Below are positions 1-8,102 of a stretch of DNA of 64,000 nt, piece by piece. Origin of the DNA: Muribaculaceae bacterium (lineage in GTDB: Bacteria; Bacteroidota; Bacteroidia; Bacteroidales; Muribaculaceae); contig JAEDFO010000005.1 in NCBI GenBank assembly GCA_016292745.1, forward strand, positions 1 to 64,000. The letters are read 5' to 3'. Position numbers and translations under genes: made by a program. The notes below the pieces were generated by a model that had not been told where the DNA came from, ran no database searches, and was given only the letters and a program-made list of their open reading frames with translations. Position 1 is the stretch's first letter. Every line of letters begins with the position of its first letter.

Positions 1-563
1 AGATTCATGAATGAGCGGAAATGGTCCTGAAGCCTATTGTATTTCGAGTTACCCGATTCATCGCCATAGCGGTCAATCATGTCGGCAACAAAGCACAGCA
101 GGCATCGCACCTGGCACAAGGCTTGCTCGTTGCGATACACTCCACTGGCATTACGATAAATGATGTCAAGGTTATCTACAATATTGGTGATATAACGCAG
201 TTGCATGGTGTTTACCACCTGCGACCCACGCAAATTCGACACCCGATGGCTGTGCAACGCCTCGAGCACACGCAATTCCATACGCACTATGGCCGAGCTT
301 ATCATCACATTGTCAAGCTTAAGCAACCGAGCTTCGAAATCGTCACTCACTCGCTTGAACTCTACCACCTCACCCGGGAAAAACATACACGACATTTCTT
401 TCGTAAGCTGGAAATGCTCAAGATTTATATCAATATCTACACTTCCGTGCAATACGAACATAAACGTTATCACCGTCGATTTCATCGATTGATTCCGGAA
501 ATCATCGGCATCATATCTGTCTATCTCGAAATGCTCGTCACTCTTTATCTCTAATATGCTCAT
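1..563 (-). CDS. AraC-type transcriptional regulator, N-terminal part (cut by left edge)
   Basis: A frame opens at ATG 563 and runs leftward to the window edge without a stop, about 187 residues, so the gene is truncated by the boundary. The first ~130 residues resemble the cupin-like sensor half of Bacteroidetes AraC regulators (beta-rich, with VITFMFVLHGSVDI and FFPGEVVEF), then a helical linker ending near RLQDHFRSFM, a pattern that in this family comes just before the DNA-binding helices. The helix-turn-helix would lie outside the window, so the class is inferred. It lies 155 nt downstream of the MATE exporter on the same strand and could regulate it. Confidence 0.62.
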   Translation of the reverse strand, partial: MSILEIKSDEHFEIDRYDADDFRNQSMKSTVITFMFVLHGSVDIDINLEHFQLTKEMSCMFFPGEVVEFKRVSDDFEARLLKLDNVMISSAIVRMELRVLEALHSHRVSNLRGSQVVNTMQLRYITNIVDNLDIIYRNASGVYRNEQALCQVRCLLCFVADMIDRYGDESGNSKYNRLQDHFRSFMN

Positions 564-597
564 AATATTAATTTCAGCATTTTTCAGAACTACGGTT

Positions 598-605
598 CAA
601 AGATA
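598..605 (-). promoter_or_regulatory. possible -7 box for the AraC regulator
   Basis: On the minus strand the bases read TATCTTTG, an exact TAnnTTTG Bacteroidetes -7 box, 35 nt upstream of the ATG at 563. No TTTG is found 19-21 nt further upstream, so this is a half match only. Confidence 0.35.
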
Positions 606-718
606 AAGAGAATTATCTGATTTAGGTACTTAATTTCCCATATTAAACACTTTGTGGCGAAAAATATACCACAAATGCCAACATTTTGGCTAATTTCAGC
701 CGAGAAAAAGCAATTTAA

Positions 719-2113
719 TCAACGATCGACGAATGCCTTGTTCATCCATTTCCTTGAGTTCCATCGACGGACAAATATTATGCCACGTATATTCTCGTCC
801 AGCACAAAGGCCACCCACATGCCCACTATGCCAAACATCAGCGACACACCAAGCACATAGCCAATGCCTACTGCCACAAGCCACTGCACAATCACACCAA
901 CGTAGAACGGATAATACACATCGCCAGCCGAACGTAGTGCAGCAGTGGCATAGATATTTATCGGACGGCCCACCTCAAGCAGTACGTCAACCCACAGAAT
1001 GGTGCATGCCAGGTTTATAACAATTGTGTTGTCGGTGAGCAACGGCACCACAAACGGTCCGGATATCGCCAATATGAGCGAGAACAGCAATGTGAAGCCC
1101 ACTGCCTTCTTCATCACATATTTTCCGCACAGATATGCCGCATGGTTGCGCCCTGCACCCACGAGCCGCCCGATGCAGATAGCACCACCCTGCGCTATTG
1201 ATATGCAGAACAGATACACAAACATTATCATGTTGACGCAATATGAGCGCGTAACAAGCGCATCCACTCCTATCATATTTATAAAATAGGTGATGACAAT
1301 CTGCGATGCATCGTACGATGCATTCTCTCCGGCCGATGGCAATCCTATGCGTAGCAGCTTGCCAAGCTCTCGCCATGGGAAGGGGCGGAACAGGCGAAGC
1401 GGAAACGACTGGATAAGATATTTGTGGACAAAAATCCACATCATCAGCATCGACACACCTCGGCAAAGCGACGTCGATATGGCAGCTCCTTCAACTCCCA
1501 GGGCAGGCATGCCTAACCGGCCGAAGATAAGCGAGTAGTTGCCCACAATGTTCAGAATATTCACAACGAGCGACACCAGCATAGGATACACCGCCTTGTC
1601 GGCGCTGCGCAACGCCGCCGACAACGTCATGGATATAGCCTGGAAAAATGCGAAAGCACCCACAATCTTCAAATAGGCGCTTCCCTCCTGCATAAGTTCG
1701 CCCTCGAGGCCCATCCAGCCAAGCACCATGCGGTCGCCAAAATGAAGGAAAGCACTCAGGAATATTCCGATAAGCAGATTCACAAACAATGCCACACCTA
1801 CCACCGTGGCCAGCTTGTCGGTCTGCCGTGCTCCGATATACTGCGAACACAGCACCGACGTACCGATGTTCACCACTTGAAATATCAGGAACACAAACAT
1901 CACTATCTGGTTAACTACACCGACAGCAGCCACACTCACATCATTGTAACGCGACAGCATGAACGTATCCACAGCGCCAAGCATCATCACAAGTAGGACC
2001 TCAATGAATATTGGCACAGCCAGACGTGCCAAGCTGCCTCGCAAGTCTGTCATATCGTCGGTGTGGCCTGTGCGGAAAATATCACGAATTGAAGAAAACG
2101 ATAAACCCAACAT
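719..2113 (-). CDS. MATE family multidrug/cation exporter
   Basis: 464 residues, the usual MATE length, with about twelve hydrophobic segments in two homologous halves. The N-terminal half has the family pattern LAVPIFIEVLLVMMLGAVDTFMLSRY followed by AAVGVVNQI and a QYIGA loop. MATE proteins export drugs or organic cations in exchange for sodium or protons across the inner membrane; the substrate cannot be read from sequence. It is divergent from ogt (83 nt between starts). The start at 2113 leaves a ~30-residue cytoplasmic tail before the first helix, which is normal for Bacteroidetes members. Confidence 0.92.
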   Translation of the reverse strand: MLGLSFSSIRDIFRTGHTDDMTDLRGSLARLAVPIFIEVLLVMMLGAVDTFMLSRYNDVSVAAVGVVNQIVMFVFLIFQVVNIGTSVLCSQYIGARQTDKLATVVGVALFVNLLIGIFLSAFLHFGDRMVLGWMGLEGELMQEGSAYLKIVGAFAFFQAISMTLSAALRSADKAVYPMLVSLVVNILNIVGNYSLIFGRLGMPALGVEGAAISTSLCRGVSMLMMWIFVHKYLIQSFPLRLFRPFPWRELGKLLRIGLPSAGENASYDASQIVITYFINMIGVDALVTRSYCVNMIMFVYLFCISIAQGGAICIGRLVGAGRNHAAYLCGKYVMKKAVGFTLLFSLILAISGPFVVPLLTDNTIVINLACTILWVDVLLEVGRPINIYATAALRSAGDVYYPFYVGVIVQWLVAVGIGYVLGVSLMFGIVGMWVAFVLDENIRGIIFVRRWNSRKWMNKAFVDR

Positions 2114-2146
2114 ATTATTAGCCTAAAACAATCTTGAATTTCGCTG

Positions 2147-2154
2147 CAAAATTA
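2147..2154 (-). promoter_or_regulatory. possible -7 box for the MATE exporter
   Basis: Minus strand TAATTTTG matches TAnnTTTG, 33 nt upstream of the ATG at 2113. There is no matching TTTG at the right distance, so confidence is limited. Confidence 0.35.
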
Positions 2155-2196
2155 CTATTTTTATCAATAAATTAATGTTTACAACGATAAATTCGT

Positions 2197-2676
2197 ATGC
2201 ATTACCAATATTATTACGATTCTCCAATCGGGACGTTTACCATAGAGAGCAATGGCACACACATTACTCGCATATACAGGGCCGAAGGCGCAACGCAATC
2301 GGACGATATCGGCAATTGTCAACCCATCGTAATGGCTGTGGAATGGCTAAACCGCTACTTCTCCGGCTCCAACCCTGGTCCTGTTCCACCTCTGATGCCA
2401 TCAGGGAGTGAGTTTGCCTTGAACGTATACTATGCAGCATTATCAATCGGGTATTCCCACACAGCAACGTATGCCCATATAGCATCGCTGATAGGCAGCC
2501 CAGGCGCAGCACGGGCAGTTGGCAGGGCATTAGGTGCTAACCCAATAATGATAATGATTCCTTGCCACCGTATTCTCGGCAGCGACGGCTCGCTCACAGG
2601 TTTTGCAGCCGGGCTCGAGGTTAAGCGTGCACTGCTTGGCCTTGAATCGGGGCAAAGAGTGTTACCACGGCTCTAA
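2197..2676 (+). CDS. ogt: methylated-DNA--[protein]-cysteine S-methyltransferase
   Basis: 159 residues. It repairs O6-methylguanine by moving the alkyl group onto its own cysteine, a suicide reaction. The active-site motif IPCHR is present with the acceptor Cys123, followed by the G-S-L-T-G-F segment typical of the Ogt/AGT C-terminal domain; an N-terminal beta-rich half (residues 1-70) precedes it. The ATG at 2197 gives MHYQYYYDSPIG, a typical Ogt N-terminus, and is preferred over the out-of-frame ATG at 2175. Its stop codon overlaps that of the convergent neighbour at 2673. Confidence 0.93.
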   Translation: MHYQYYYDSPIGTFTIESNGTHITRIYRAEGATQSDDIGNCQPIVMAVEWLNRYFSGSNPGPVPPLMPSGSEFALNVYYAALSIGYSHTATYAHIASLIGSPGAARAVGRALGANPIMIMIPCHRILGSDGSLTGFAAGLEVKRALLGLESGQRVLPRL

Positions 2677-3836
2677 TCCTCCTCGATAATCTGCTCCGGC
2701 TCCCATATGGTGTTCATTATGTCGAGAGCAATGGAATTTCCTTCCTCGGCAGCTGTGGCAAGCAAATCGTAATATAGGTCCATATCGTCGACAAACAGAG
2801 TAGGGTCGTTGTTTGTGGCTGCCATTTCAAGCCATTGCCATGCAAGGTCGCATTGCGGAGCCAGACATCCTTTTTCAATACCCTCAAGCAGAATGGCCTT
2901 GAAATGCGACATTCGGGTTATCACAAATGTCGACCAGTCGTTTGAAGCATCGAGGAGTGCTTTCATAGGATACATCTCCACATCTCCCTCATTGCTTATC
3001 ATATGATTTACCACATCGAGCGCCGCTTGTTCGACCTCGGTGCAGTCGAGTTTACGCCACCCGCTGTTCAGCCTATGTGCGTCACTCACTTTCAGCACTA
3101 TATCGGTGGCGCGGCGATAGCTGGTGAGCGGGCGATATTCGAATGTCATGGACAGCATGTCGACGCTCAGCATCGGATTGTTGCACATCTCGGGCTCTGT
3201 GGTCACCGATTCGCCCAGTTTCAGTGTATACTCTTTACCGGCCCAGGCAAGAACAATATGTTGCGTGGAGCAACTCAGTATCATCACCTTGCCACAGCTC
3301 TCATCGGCGCCATCGAGGGCTTTCTGCGCGGATAGCCGCGAATAGGGCACGAAAAGAGTGTTCTCGTAGTGTCCACCCACACTCATGTCGCGTGTGGTGT
3401 GGGCTGCTGTAATCATAAGTTCACATGGGTCATCAGCAGGGATATAATCTATCACGAGTTTCGGCCGTGGTTGTGATTCCTCGAGCCAACGGCAATAATC
3501 GGCTATGTGCCCGACCGAGTCCTCAAGCATTTCGTGCACATCAGCAGCGTCAACCATGCGGTCGGCGTACAGTTCCCGGATATTTTTCAGTTCAGCCGTC
3601 AATTTGACGAGCGTAGCATCGTCGCTTGCCACACCACATTCTCGGGCATAGTGTCGCAGCTGGCTTTCTGCCATATTTAGCAAAAACGCCCAGTCGTTCA
3701 GTTCCGAATCAGGTTCTTCCATTATTCTACGGATGGCACTGAACACATCGGCCACAATGGTGCTGTCGGTCGACATTTCGCGGCCGCCTATCGTGTAAAT
3801 AAAGTCCTTGGCTGAATTGTAAGCATCGTCCGTCAT
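2673..3836 (-). CDS. uncharacterised 387-residue cytoplasmic protein
   Basis: No signal peptide or membrane segment. The protein is acidic. Residues ~1-140 look helical; ~140-240 look beta-rich; the rest is helical again, with stretches such as LAWQWLEMAATNNDP and YYDLLATAAEEGNSIA that resemble Sel1/TPR-like helical pairs, ending in an acidic tail (WEPEQIIEED). I do not recognise a catalytic motif. It stands alone: the alaS terminator lies upstream and the gene ends tail to tail with ogt, stops overlapping at 2673-2676. Function unknown; a helical scaffold or interaction protein is only a guess. Confidence 0.75.
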   Translation of the reverse strand: MTDDAYNSAKDFIYTIGGREMSTDSTIVADVFSAIRRIMEEPDSELNDWAFLLNMAESQLRHYARECGVASDDATLVKLTAELKNIRELYADRMVDAADVHEMLEDSVGHIADYCRWLEESQPRPKLVIDYIPADDPCELMITAAHTTRDMSVGGHYENTLFVPYSRLSAQKALDGADESCGKVMILSCSTQHIVLAWAGKEYTLKLGESVTTEPEMCNNPMLSVDMLSMTFEYRPLTSYRRATDIVLKVSDAHRLNSGWRKLDCTEVEQAALDVVNHMISNEGDVEMYPMKALLDASNDWSTFVITRMSHFKAILLEGIEKGCLAPQCDLAWQWLEMAATNNDPTLFVDDMDLYYDLLATAAEEGNSIALDIMNTIWEPEQIIEED

Positions 3837-3895
3837 AGCTGATAATCAATTACACTGGTTTCAATTCACAAAGATATCAAAATCGGGGAATCCGC

Positions 3896-3932
3896 AAAAA
3901 AAGGAGGCATGCCAAATTAATGACACACCTCC
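3896..3932 (-). terminator. rho-independent terminator of alaS
   Basis: Read on the minus strand, a 9-bp stem GGAGGTGTG / CATGCCTCC (two G-U pairs, 12-nt loop) is followed by seven T. It sits 50 nt after the alaS stop and separates alaS from the next minus-strand gene. Confidence 0.75.
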
Positions 3933-3981
3933 GGCAAAACACACATAATCAATAATCGGTTACGATTATTTCATTTCTTCA

Positions 3982-6600
3982 TTACAGTTTCAGAAGTTCA
4001 CGCATCTTCAGATAAGCCTGCTCAAGGCCTTCGGCATCCTTGCCACCGGCTTGTGCAAAGTGGGCTTGGCCACCGCCACCGCCCTTGATGCATTTGGCTG
4101 CCTCGCGAACCACAGCCGATGCGTTGAGTCCGCTCTTCACCAAATTCTCGCTCAACATGATTGTAAGCATTGGTTTGTCGCCTTCACGTGTGGCAGCCAG
4201 GAAGATGGTATCGTTCTTGGCATCTGCCTTTACTGCAAACGCCACACCCTTAACCACATCGGCAAGCATAATGCCTCGGCAAGATATTACATCAACTCCG
4301 TTAATGGTTTCCTTATGGTCGGTAACGTAGTTCTTTACGGTCTTTATACGTTCCTGAAGGAATTCCTCAGCTTGACGGCGCAGGTCGGCATTCTCAAGTA
4401 TCGACTTCTGGAGAGCGCTGATAACGTTAGGTGCATTGTTAAGCATCTGGCTCACCTGCTTCAATGTGTTCTGAAGTTCATCGATGGCCTTCTCGACACG
4501 TTCTCCGGTAATGGCCTCGATACGGCGGATACCGGCAGCGATGCTACTTTCGGAAACGATACGAATCATACCGATATTACCGGTGTTTGGCACATGCGTA
4601 CCACCACACAATTCTATTGAGTCGCCAAACTTGATTACACGCACCTCATCGCCATACTTCTCGCCGAACAGAGCCATTGCTCCAAGAGCTTTTGCCTCGG
4701 CTATCGGCATATTGCGACGTTCGTCGAGGGCAATAGCCTCGCGAACCTTCTTGTTGGCCAGATGCTCTACCTTCGAGATTTCTTCGGGTGTCATCTTCTG
4801 GAAGTGAGAGAAGTCGAAACGGAGCACATCGGCCGACACATACGAACCTTTCTGCTCAACGTGTGTGCCAAGCACCTCACGAAGGGCTTCATGCAGCAGG
4901 TGAGTGGCCGAGTGGTTGCAGGCAATAGCCTTGCGAGCCTCAACATCGATTGCAGCATGGAATTCGGCAGTCACATCAGCAGGAAGTTTCTTGCTCAGAT
5001 GTACGGCAAGATTGTTTTCGCGCTTGGTATCGTAAATCTCAATGGTTTCGGCATCCGACTTAAGCACGCCCTTGTCGCCAACCTGACCACCCATCTCGGC
5101 ATAGAACGGAGTGCGCGACAGCACTATCTGATAGTATGATTTGTCTTTTTGCTTAACCTTACGATAGCGAAGGATTTCAGTGTCGACGTCAAACAGATCG
5201 TAGCCAACAAATTCAGGCTCGCCCTCACGCACTGTCACCCAGTCGCCGGTTTCCACAGCAGCGGCATTGCGTGCACGCTCCTTTTGCTTAGCCATCTCGG
5301 CGTTGAACTCGTCGATATCGACATCCATATTGTTCTCCTTGAGAATAAGTTCGGTAAGGTCGAGCGGGAAGCCGTAGGTATCATAAAGGGTGAAAGCATC
5401 TTTTCCACTGATACGGTTCTTGCCGGCGGCCTTGGCATCGGCAATTACCTTCTCAATAAGTTTCATGCCGGTTTCAAGTGTACGAAGGAACGATTCTTCC
5501 TCTTCCTTGATTACCTTCTCTATCAAGTTTTTCTGAGCAATGAGCTCGGGATAAGCCTCGCCCATCGATTCGTTGAGCGTATCGAGCAAGCGATACAGGA
5601 ACGGGGTCTTCTGGCCGAGGAAAGTATAAGCATAGCGGACTGCACGGCGCAGAATACGGCGAATCACATATCCGGCCTTGGCATTCGACGGCAGCTGTGA
5701 GTCGGCAATAGAGAAGGCGATAGTGCGGATATGGTCGGCAATCACGCGCATTGCAATGTCAACCTGCTTGTCGTCGCCATACTTCTTGTCTGAGAGTTCT
5801 CCGATTTTTTTGATAAGCGGCTGGAACACGTCGGTGTCGTAGTTCGACTGCTTGCCCTGGAGAGCCATGCACAAGCGTTCGAATCCCATACCGGTATCGA
5901 TAACCTTTGCTGGCAGTGGTTCAAGCGAGCCATCAGCCTTGCGGTTATATTGCATGAACACAAGGTTCCAAATCTCAATCACCTGAGGATGGCTTTCGTT
6001 TACGAGTTCGCGACCTGGCTTCTTGGCGCGCTCTTCGTCGCTTCTAAGGTCGATATGTATTTCAGAACAAGGGCCGCAAGGACCTACATCGCCCATTTCC
6101 CAGAAATTGTCGTGGCGATTGCCGTTGATGATATGGTCTTTAGGCAGAAATTGCTCCCAATATCCGGCAGCCTCGTTGTCGCGTTCCAAGCCTTCTGGCT
6201 CATAGCCTTCAAACACAGTGGCATACAGGCGCTCAGGGTCGAGGTGCAGAACATCCACAAGATATTCCCAAGCCCACGAGATGGCTTCCTTCTTGAAATA
6301 GTCGCCGAACGACCAGTTGCCGAGCATCTCGAACATTGTGTGGTGATATGTATCGAGGCCCACCTCCTCCAAGTCGTTGTGCTTGCCGCTCACACGCAGA
6401 CACTTCTGCGAGTCGGCCACACGGCTATGCTTGCGGGGAGCATTGCCCAATATTATATCCTTAAATTGGTTCATTCCCGCATTGGTGAACATCAATGTGG
6501 GGTCATCTTTGATTACCATGGGTGCCGACGGCACTATCACATGGCCTTTACTACGAAAAAACTCTTTGTAAGATTCTCTGATTTCTTTTGCTGTAAGCAT
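3982..6600 (-). CDS. alaS: alanine--tRNA ligase
   Basis: 872 residues, full length for AlaRS. It charges tRNA-Ala and clears mischarged Ser/Gly. In order: class II aminoacylation core (early MFTNAGMNQFKD motif), tRNA-recognition domain, editing domain with zinc ligands HSATH (His563, His567) and CGGTH (Cys665, His669), then the C-Ala/DHHA1 domain with a glycine-rich GGGGGGQAHFAQAGG segment near the end. The ATG at 6600 gives the canonical MLTAKEIRESYKEFF start. A good Bacteroidetes promoter lies upstream at 6679-6710, giving a leader of ~70 nt. It is monocistronic and divergent from the M23 peptidase gene. Confidence 0.98.
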   Translation of the reverse strand: MLTAKEIRESYKEFFRSKGHVIVPSAPMVIKDDPTLMFTNAGMNQFKDIILGNAPRKHSRVADSQKCLRVSGKHNDLEEVGLDTYHHTMFEMLGNWSFGDYFKKEAISWAWEYLVDVLHLDPERLYATVFEGYEPEGLERDNEAAGYWEQFLPKDHIINGNRHDNFWEMGDVGPCGPCSEIHIDLRSDEERAKKPGRELVNESHPQVIEIWNLVFMQYNRKADGSLEPLPAKVIDTGMGFERLCMALQGKQSNYDTDVFQPLIKKIGELSDKKYGDDKQVDIAMRVIADHIRTIAFSIADSQLPSNAKAGYVIRRILRRAVRYAYTFLGQKTPFLYRLLDTLNESMGEAYPELIAQKNLIEKVIKEEEESFLRTLETGMKLIEKVIADAKAAGKNRISGKDAFTLYDTYGFPLDLTELILKENNMDVDIDEFNAEMAKQKERARNAAAVETGDWVTVREGEPEFVGYDLFDVDTEILRYRKVKQKDKSYYQIVLSRTPFYAEMGGQVGDKGVLKSDAETIEIYDTKRENNLAVHLSKKLPADVTAEFHAAIDVEARKAIACNHSATHLLHEALREVLGTHVEQKGSYVSADVLRFDFSHFQKMTPEEISKVEHLANKKVREAIALDERRNMPIAEAKALGAMALFGEKYGDEVRVIKFGDSIELCGGTHVPNTGNIGMIRIVSESSIAAGIRRIEAITGERVEKAIDELQNTLKQVSQMLNNAPNVISALQKSILENADLRRQAEEFLQERIKTVKNYVTDHKETINGVDVISCRGIMLADVVKGVAFAVKADAKNDTIFLAATREGDKPMLTIMLSENLVKSGLNASAVVREAAKCIKGGGGGQAHFAQAGGKDAEGLEQAYLKMRELLKL

Positions 6601-6674
6601 ATTATTGCCTTATTTGGAAATTTTTCTGATTATTTGCTACTCTTAAACTAAAAGTTTAACTTTACACAAAACAA

Positions 6675-6706
6675 TTTACAAAAGTAGTTGAAAGATATTA
6701 TTTTTG
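6675..6706 (+). promoter_or_regulatory. promoter of the M23 peptidase gene
   Basis: TTTA (6675-6678), 20-nt spacer, TATTTTTG (6699-6706). The -7 box is exact; the -33 box has one mismatch. The TTG at 6704 lies inside the -7 box, so it cannot serve as the start codon of a transcript from this promoter. Confidence 0.6.
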
Positions 6707-6710
6707 CAAA
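6679..6710 (-). promoter_or_regulatory. alaS promoter
   Basis: Minus strand TTTG (6710-6707), 20-nt spacer, TACTTTTG (6686-6679): both boxes fit the Bacteroidetes -33/-7 consensus exactly. Its boxes interleave with those of the divergent promoter for the M23 gene. Confidence 0.75.
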
Positions 6711-6730
6711 AAAATACCATATCAAGGGCA

Positions 6731-7702
6731 GTGAGCAAGAAAATATATTATCATTACAACGAAGCCACCCAGATTTTCGAGCGTGTGTACCTCACGCTTA
6801 AGCAACGTATTGCAATCTTTGCCCGACAGCTCGGTGTGGGCTGCCTAATCGGCGTGCTGCTGTTCCTTGTGGTGTATTACGTTATCGATTTCCCTCGTGA
6901 AAAGCAACTTAAGATGCAAAACGACGAACTGCGAACGCAATATGAGATTCTGTCTTCGCGAATGAACCGCTCGCTTGATGTTCTTTCCGACATTCAGCAA
7001 CGCGACGACAATTTCTATCGAGTGATGATGGAAACCGATAAGGTGCCTTCGGCCATACGTTATAGCGGGCTGGCTAACGAGGCACGGTACAACGAGCTGC
7101 GCAAGCTGTCGGATGCCGACCTGATTATCGGCGTCACCAAGAAAATCGACCGTATTGAACGAATGCTATACAGCCAGATTAAATCGTTCAACGAACTCAC
7201 CGGACTGGCTTCGAGCCGAAAGGACCGCCTCGACCACATTCCCGCCATCCAGCCAATTTCACAAAAAGACATGAAGCAGATGGCTTCGGGCTACGGCTAC
7301 CGACGCGACCCTGTTTACGGAATCAGCAAATTCCATGAAGGCCTCGACTTTGCCGCTAACACAGGAACTCCGGTATATGCCACCGGAAACGGCACCGTGA
7401 CAGTGGCTAAATGGAACAGCGGTTACGGCAATTGCATCGACATTTCTCACGGATTCAACTACGTGAGCCGATATGCCCATCTCAGCAAGATGAATGTAAA
7501 GCCGGGGCAGACGGTGAAACGTGGCGATAAAATCGGCGAGGTGGGCAACACCGGTAAATCCACCGGGCCGCACCTCCACTACGAGGTCCGGTTCAAAGAC
7601 GTTCCCCAAAACCCCATCAACTATTATTTCTACGACATAACTCCCGACCAGTACATAAAGCTCATACAACAAGCCGAAAATGCTGGTCACGTAATGGACT
7701 GA
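6731..7702 (+). CDS. M23 family peptidoglycan metallopeptidase (membrane-anchored)
   Basis: 323 residues from a GTG start. Layout: short cytoplasmic tail, one membrane helix at ~residues 28-50 (LGVGCLIGVLLFLVVYYVI), a coiled-coil-like periplasmic region to ~165, then a LytM/peptidase_M23 domain. Zinc ligands are visible as HEGLD (His202, Asp206) and HLH (His281, His283). Such enzymes cut peptidoglycan cross-links during growth or division. GTG 6731 gives MSKKIYYHYN, matching Bacteroidales orthologues as I recall them, and lies ~25 nt after the -7 box; the longer TTG start at 6704 falls within that box. merR follows after 5 nt, so the two are co-transcribed. Confidence 0.92.
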   Translation: MSKKIYYHYNEATQIFERVYLTLKQRIAIFARQLGVGCLIGVLLFLVVYYVIDFPREKQLKMQNDELRTQYEILSSRMNRSLDVLSDIQQRDDNFYRVMMETDKVPSAIRYSGLANEARYNELRKLSDADLIIGVTKKIDRIERMLYSQIKSFNELTGLASSRKDRLDHIPAIQPISQKDMKQMASGYGYRRDPVYGISKFHEGLDFAANTGTPVYATGNGTVTVAKWNSGYGNCIDISHGFNYVSRYAHLSKMNVKPGQTVKRGDKIGEVGNTGKSTGPHLHYEVRFKDVPQNPINYYFYDITPDQYIKLIQQAENAGHVMD

Positions 7703-7707
7703 TTATC

Positions 7708-8043
7708 ATGGAAGATTTGACGAAAAACTACTACAAGATCGGCGAAGTGGCCGAGATTCTCGGCATTCCTGCTTCCACTCTGCGCTTCTGGGAAAAAGAA
7801 TTCACTATCATCAAGCCCAAACGCAACTCGAAGAACACCCGCTTCTACACCCCCGAAGATGTGGAAACCATTAAAATGGTGTACTATCTGGTAAAGGAAA
7901 AAGGATTGAAACTCGATGCCGCTCAGCAGCAAATCAGGGTCAACCGTCATAATGTGTCGCAACGAAGCGAAGTTATCAACCGTCTGAAATCGGTGCGTAA
8001 CCAGCTGCAGGATATGCTCGACGCCATCAACAAAATTCGTTGA
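7708..8043 (+). CDS. MerR family transcriptional regulator (short)
   Basis: 111 residues. The N-terminal winged helix-turn-helix is clear: YKIGEVAEILGIPASTLRFW, then the wing with KNTRFYTPEDVETIK. Residues ~75-111 form a short helical tail, probably for dimerisation; there is no effector-binding domain or metal-binding cysteine. It is encoded 5 nt after the M23 peptidase gene, so a link to cell-envelope growth is likely but not shown. This arrangement is common in Bacteroidales. Confidence 0.9.
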   Translation: MEDLTKNYYKIGEVAEILGIPASTLRFWEKEFTIIKPKRNSKNTRFYTPEDVETIKMVYYLVKEKGLKLDAAQQQIRVNRHNVSQRSEVINRLKSVRNQLQDMLDAINKIR

Positions 8044-8102
8044 CAACCGCAAAATAATAACATCATTGTGAGTTATTCGTTTTAACTATTAATCCCCGCA
8101 AC

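Noticed and set aside
21..554. 177-residue plus-strand frame at the left edge
   Set aside because: It is the shadow of the AraC-type gene on the other strand; its composition (His/Tyr/Ile-rich, no fold signature) is not protein-like.
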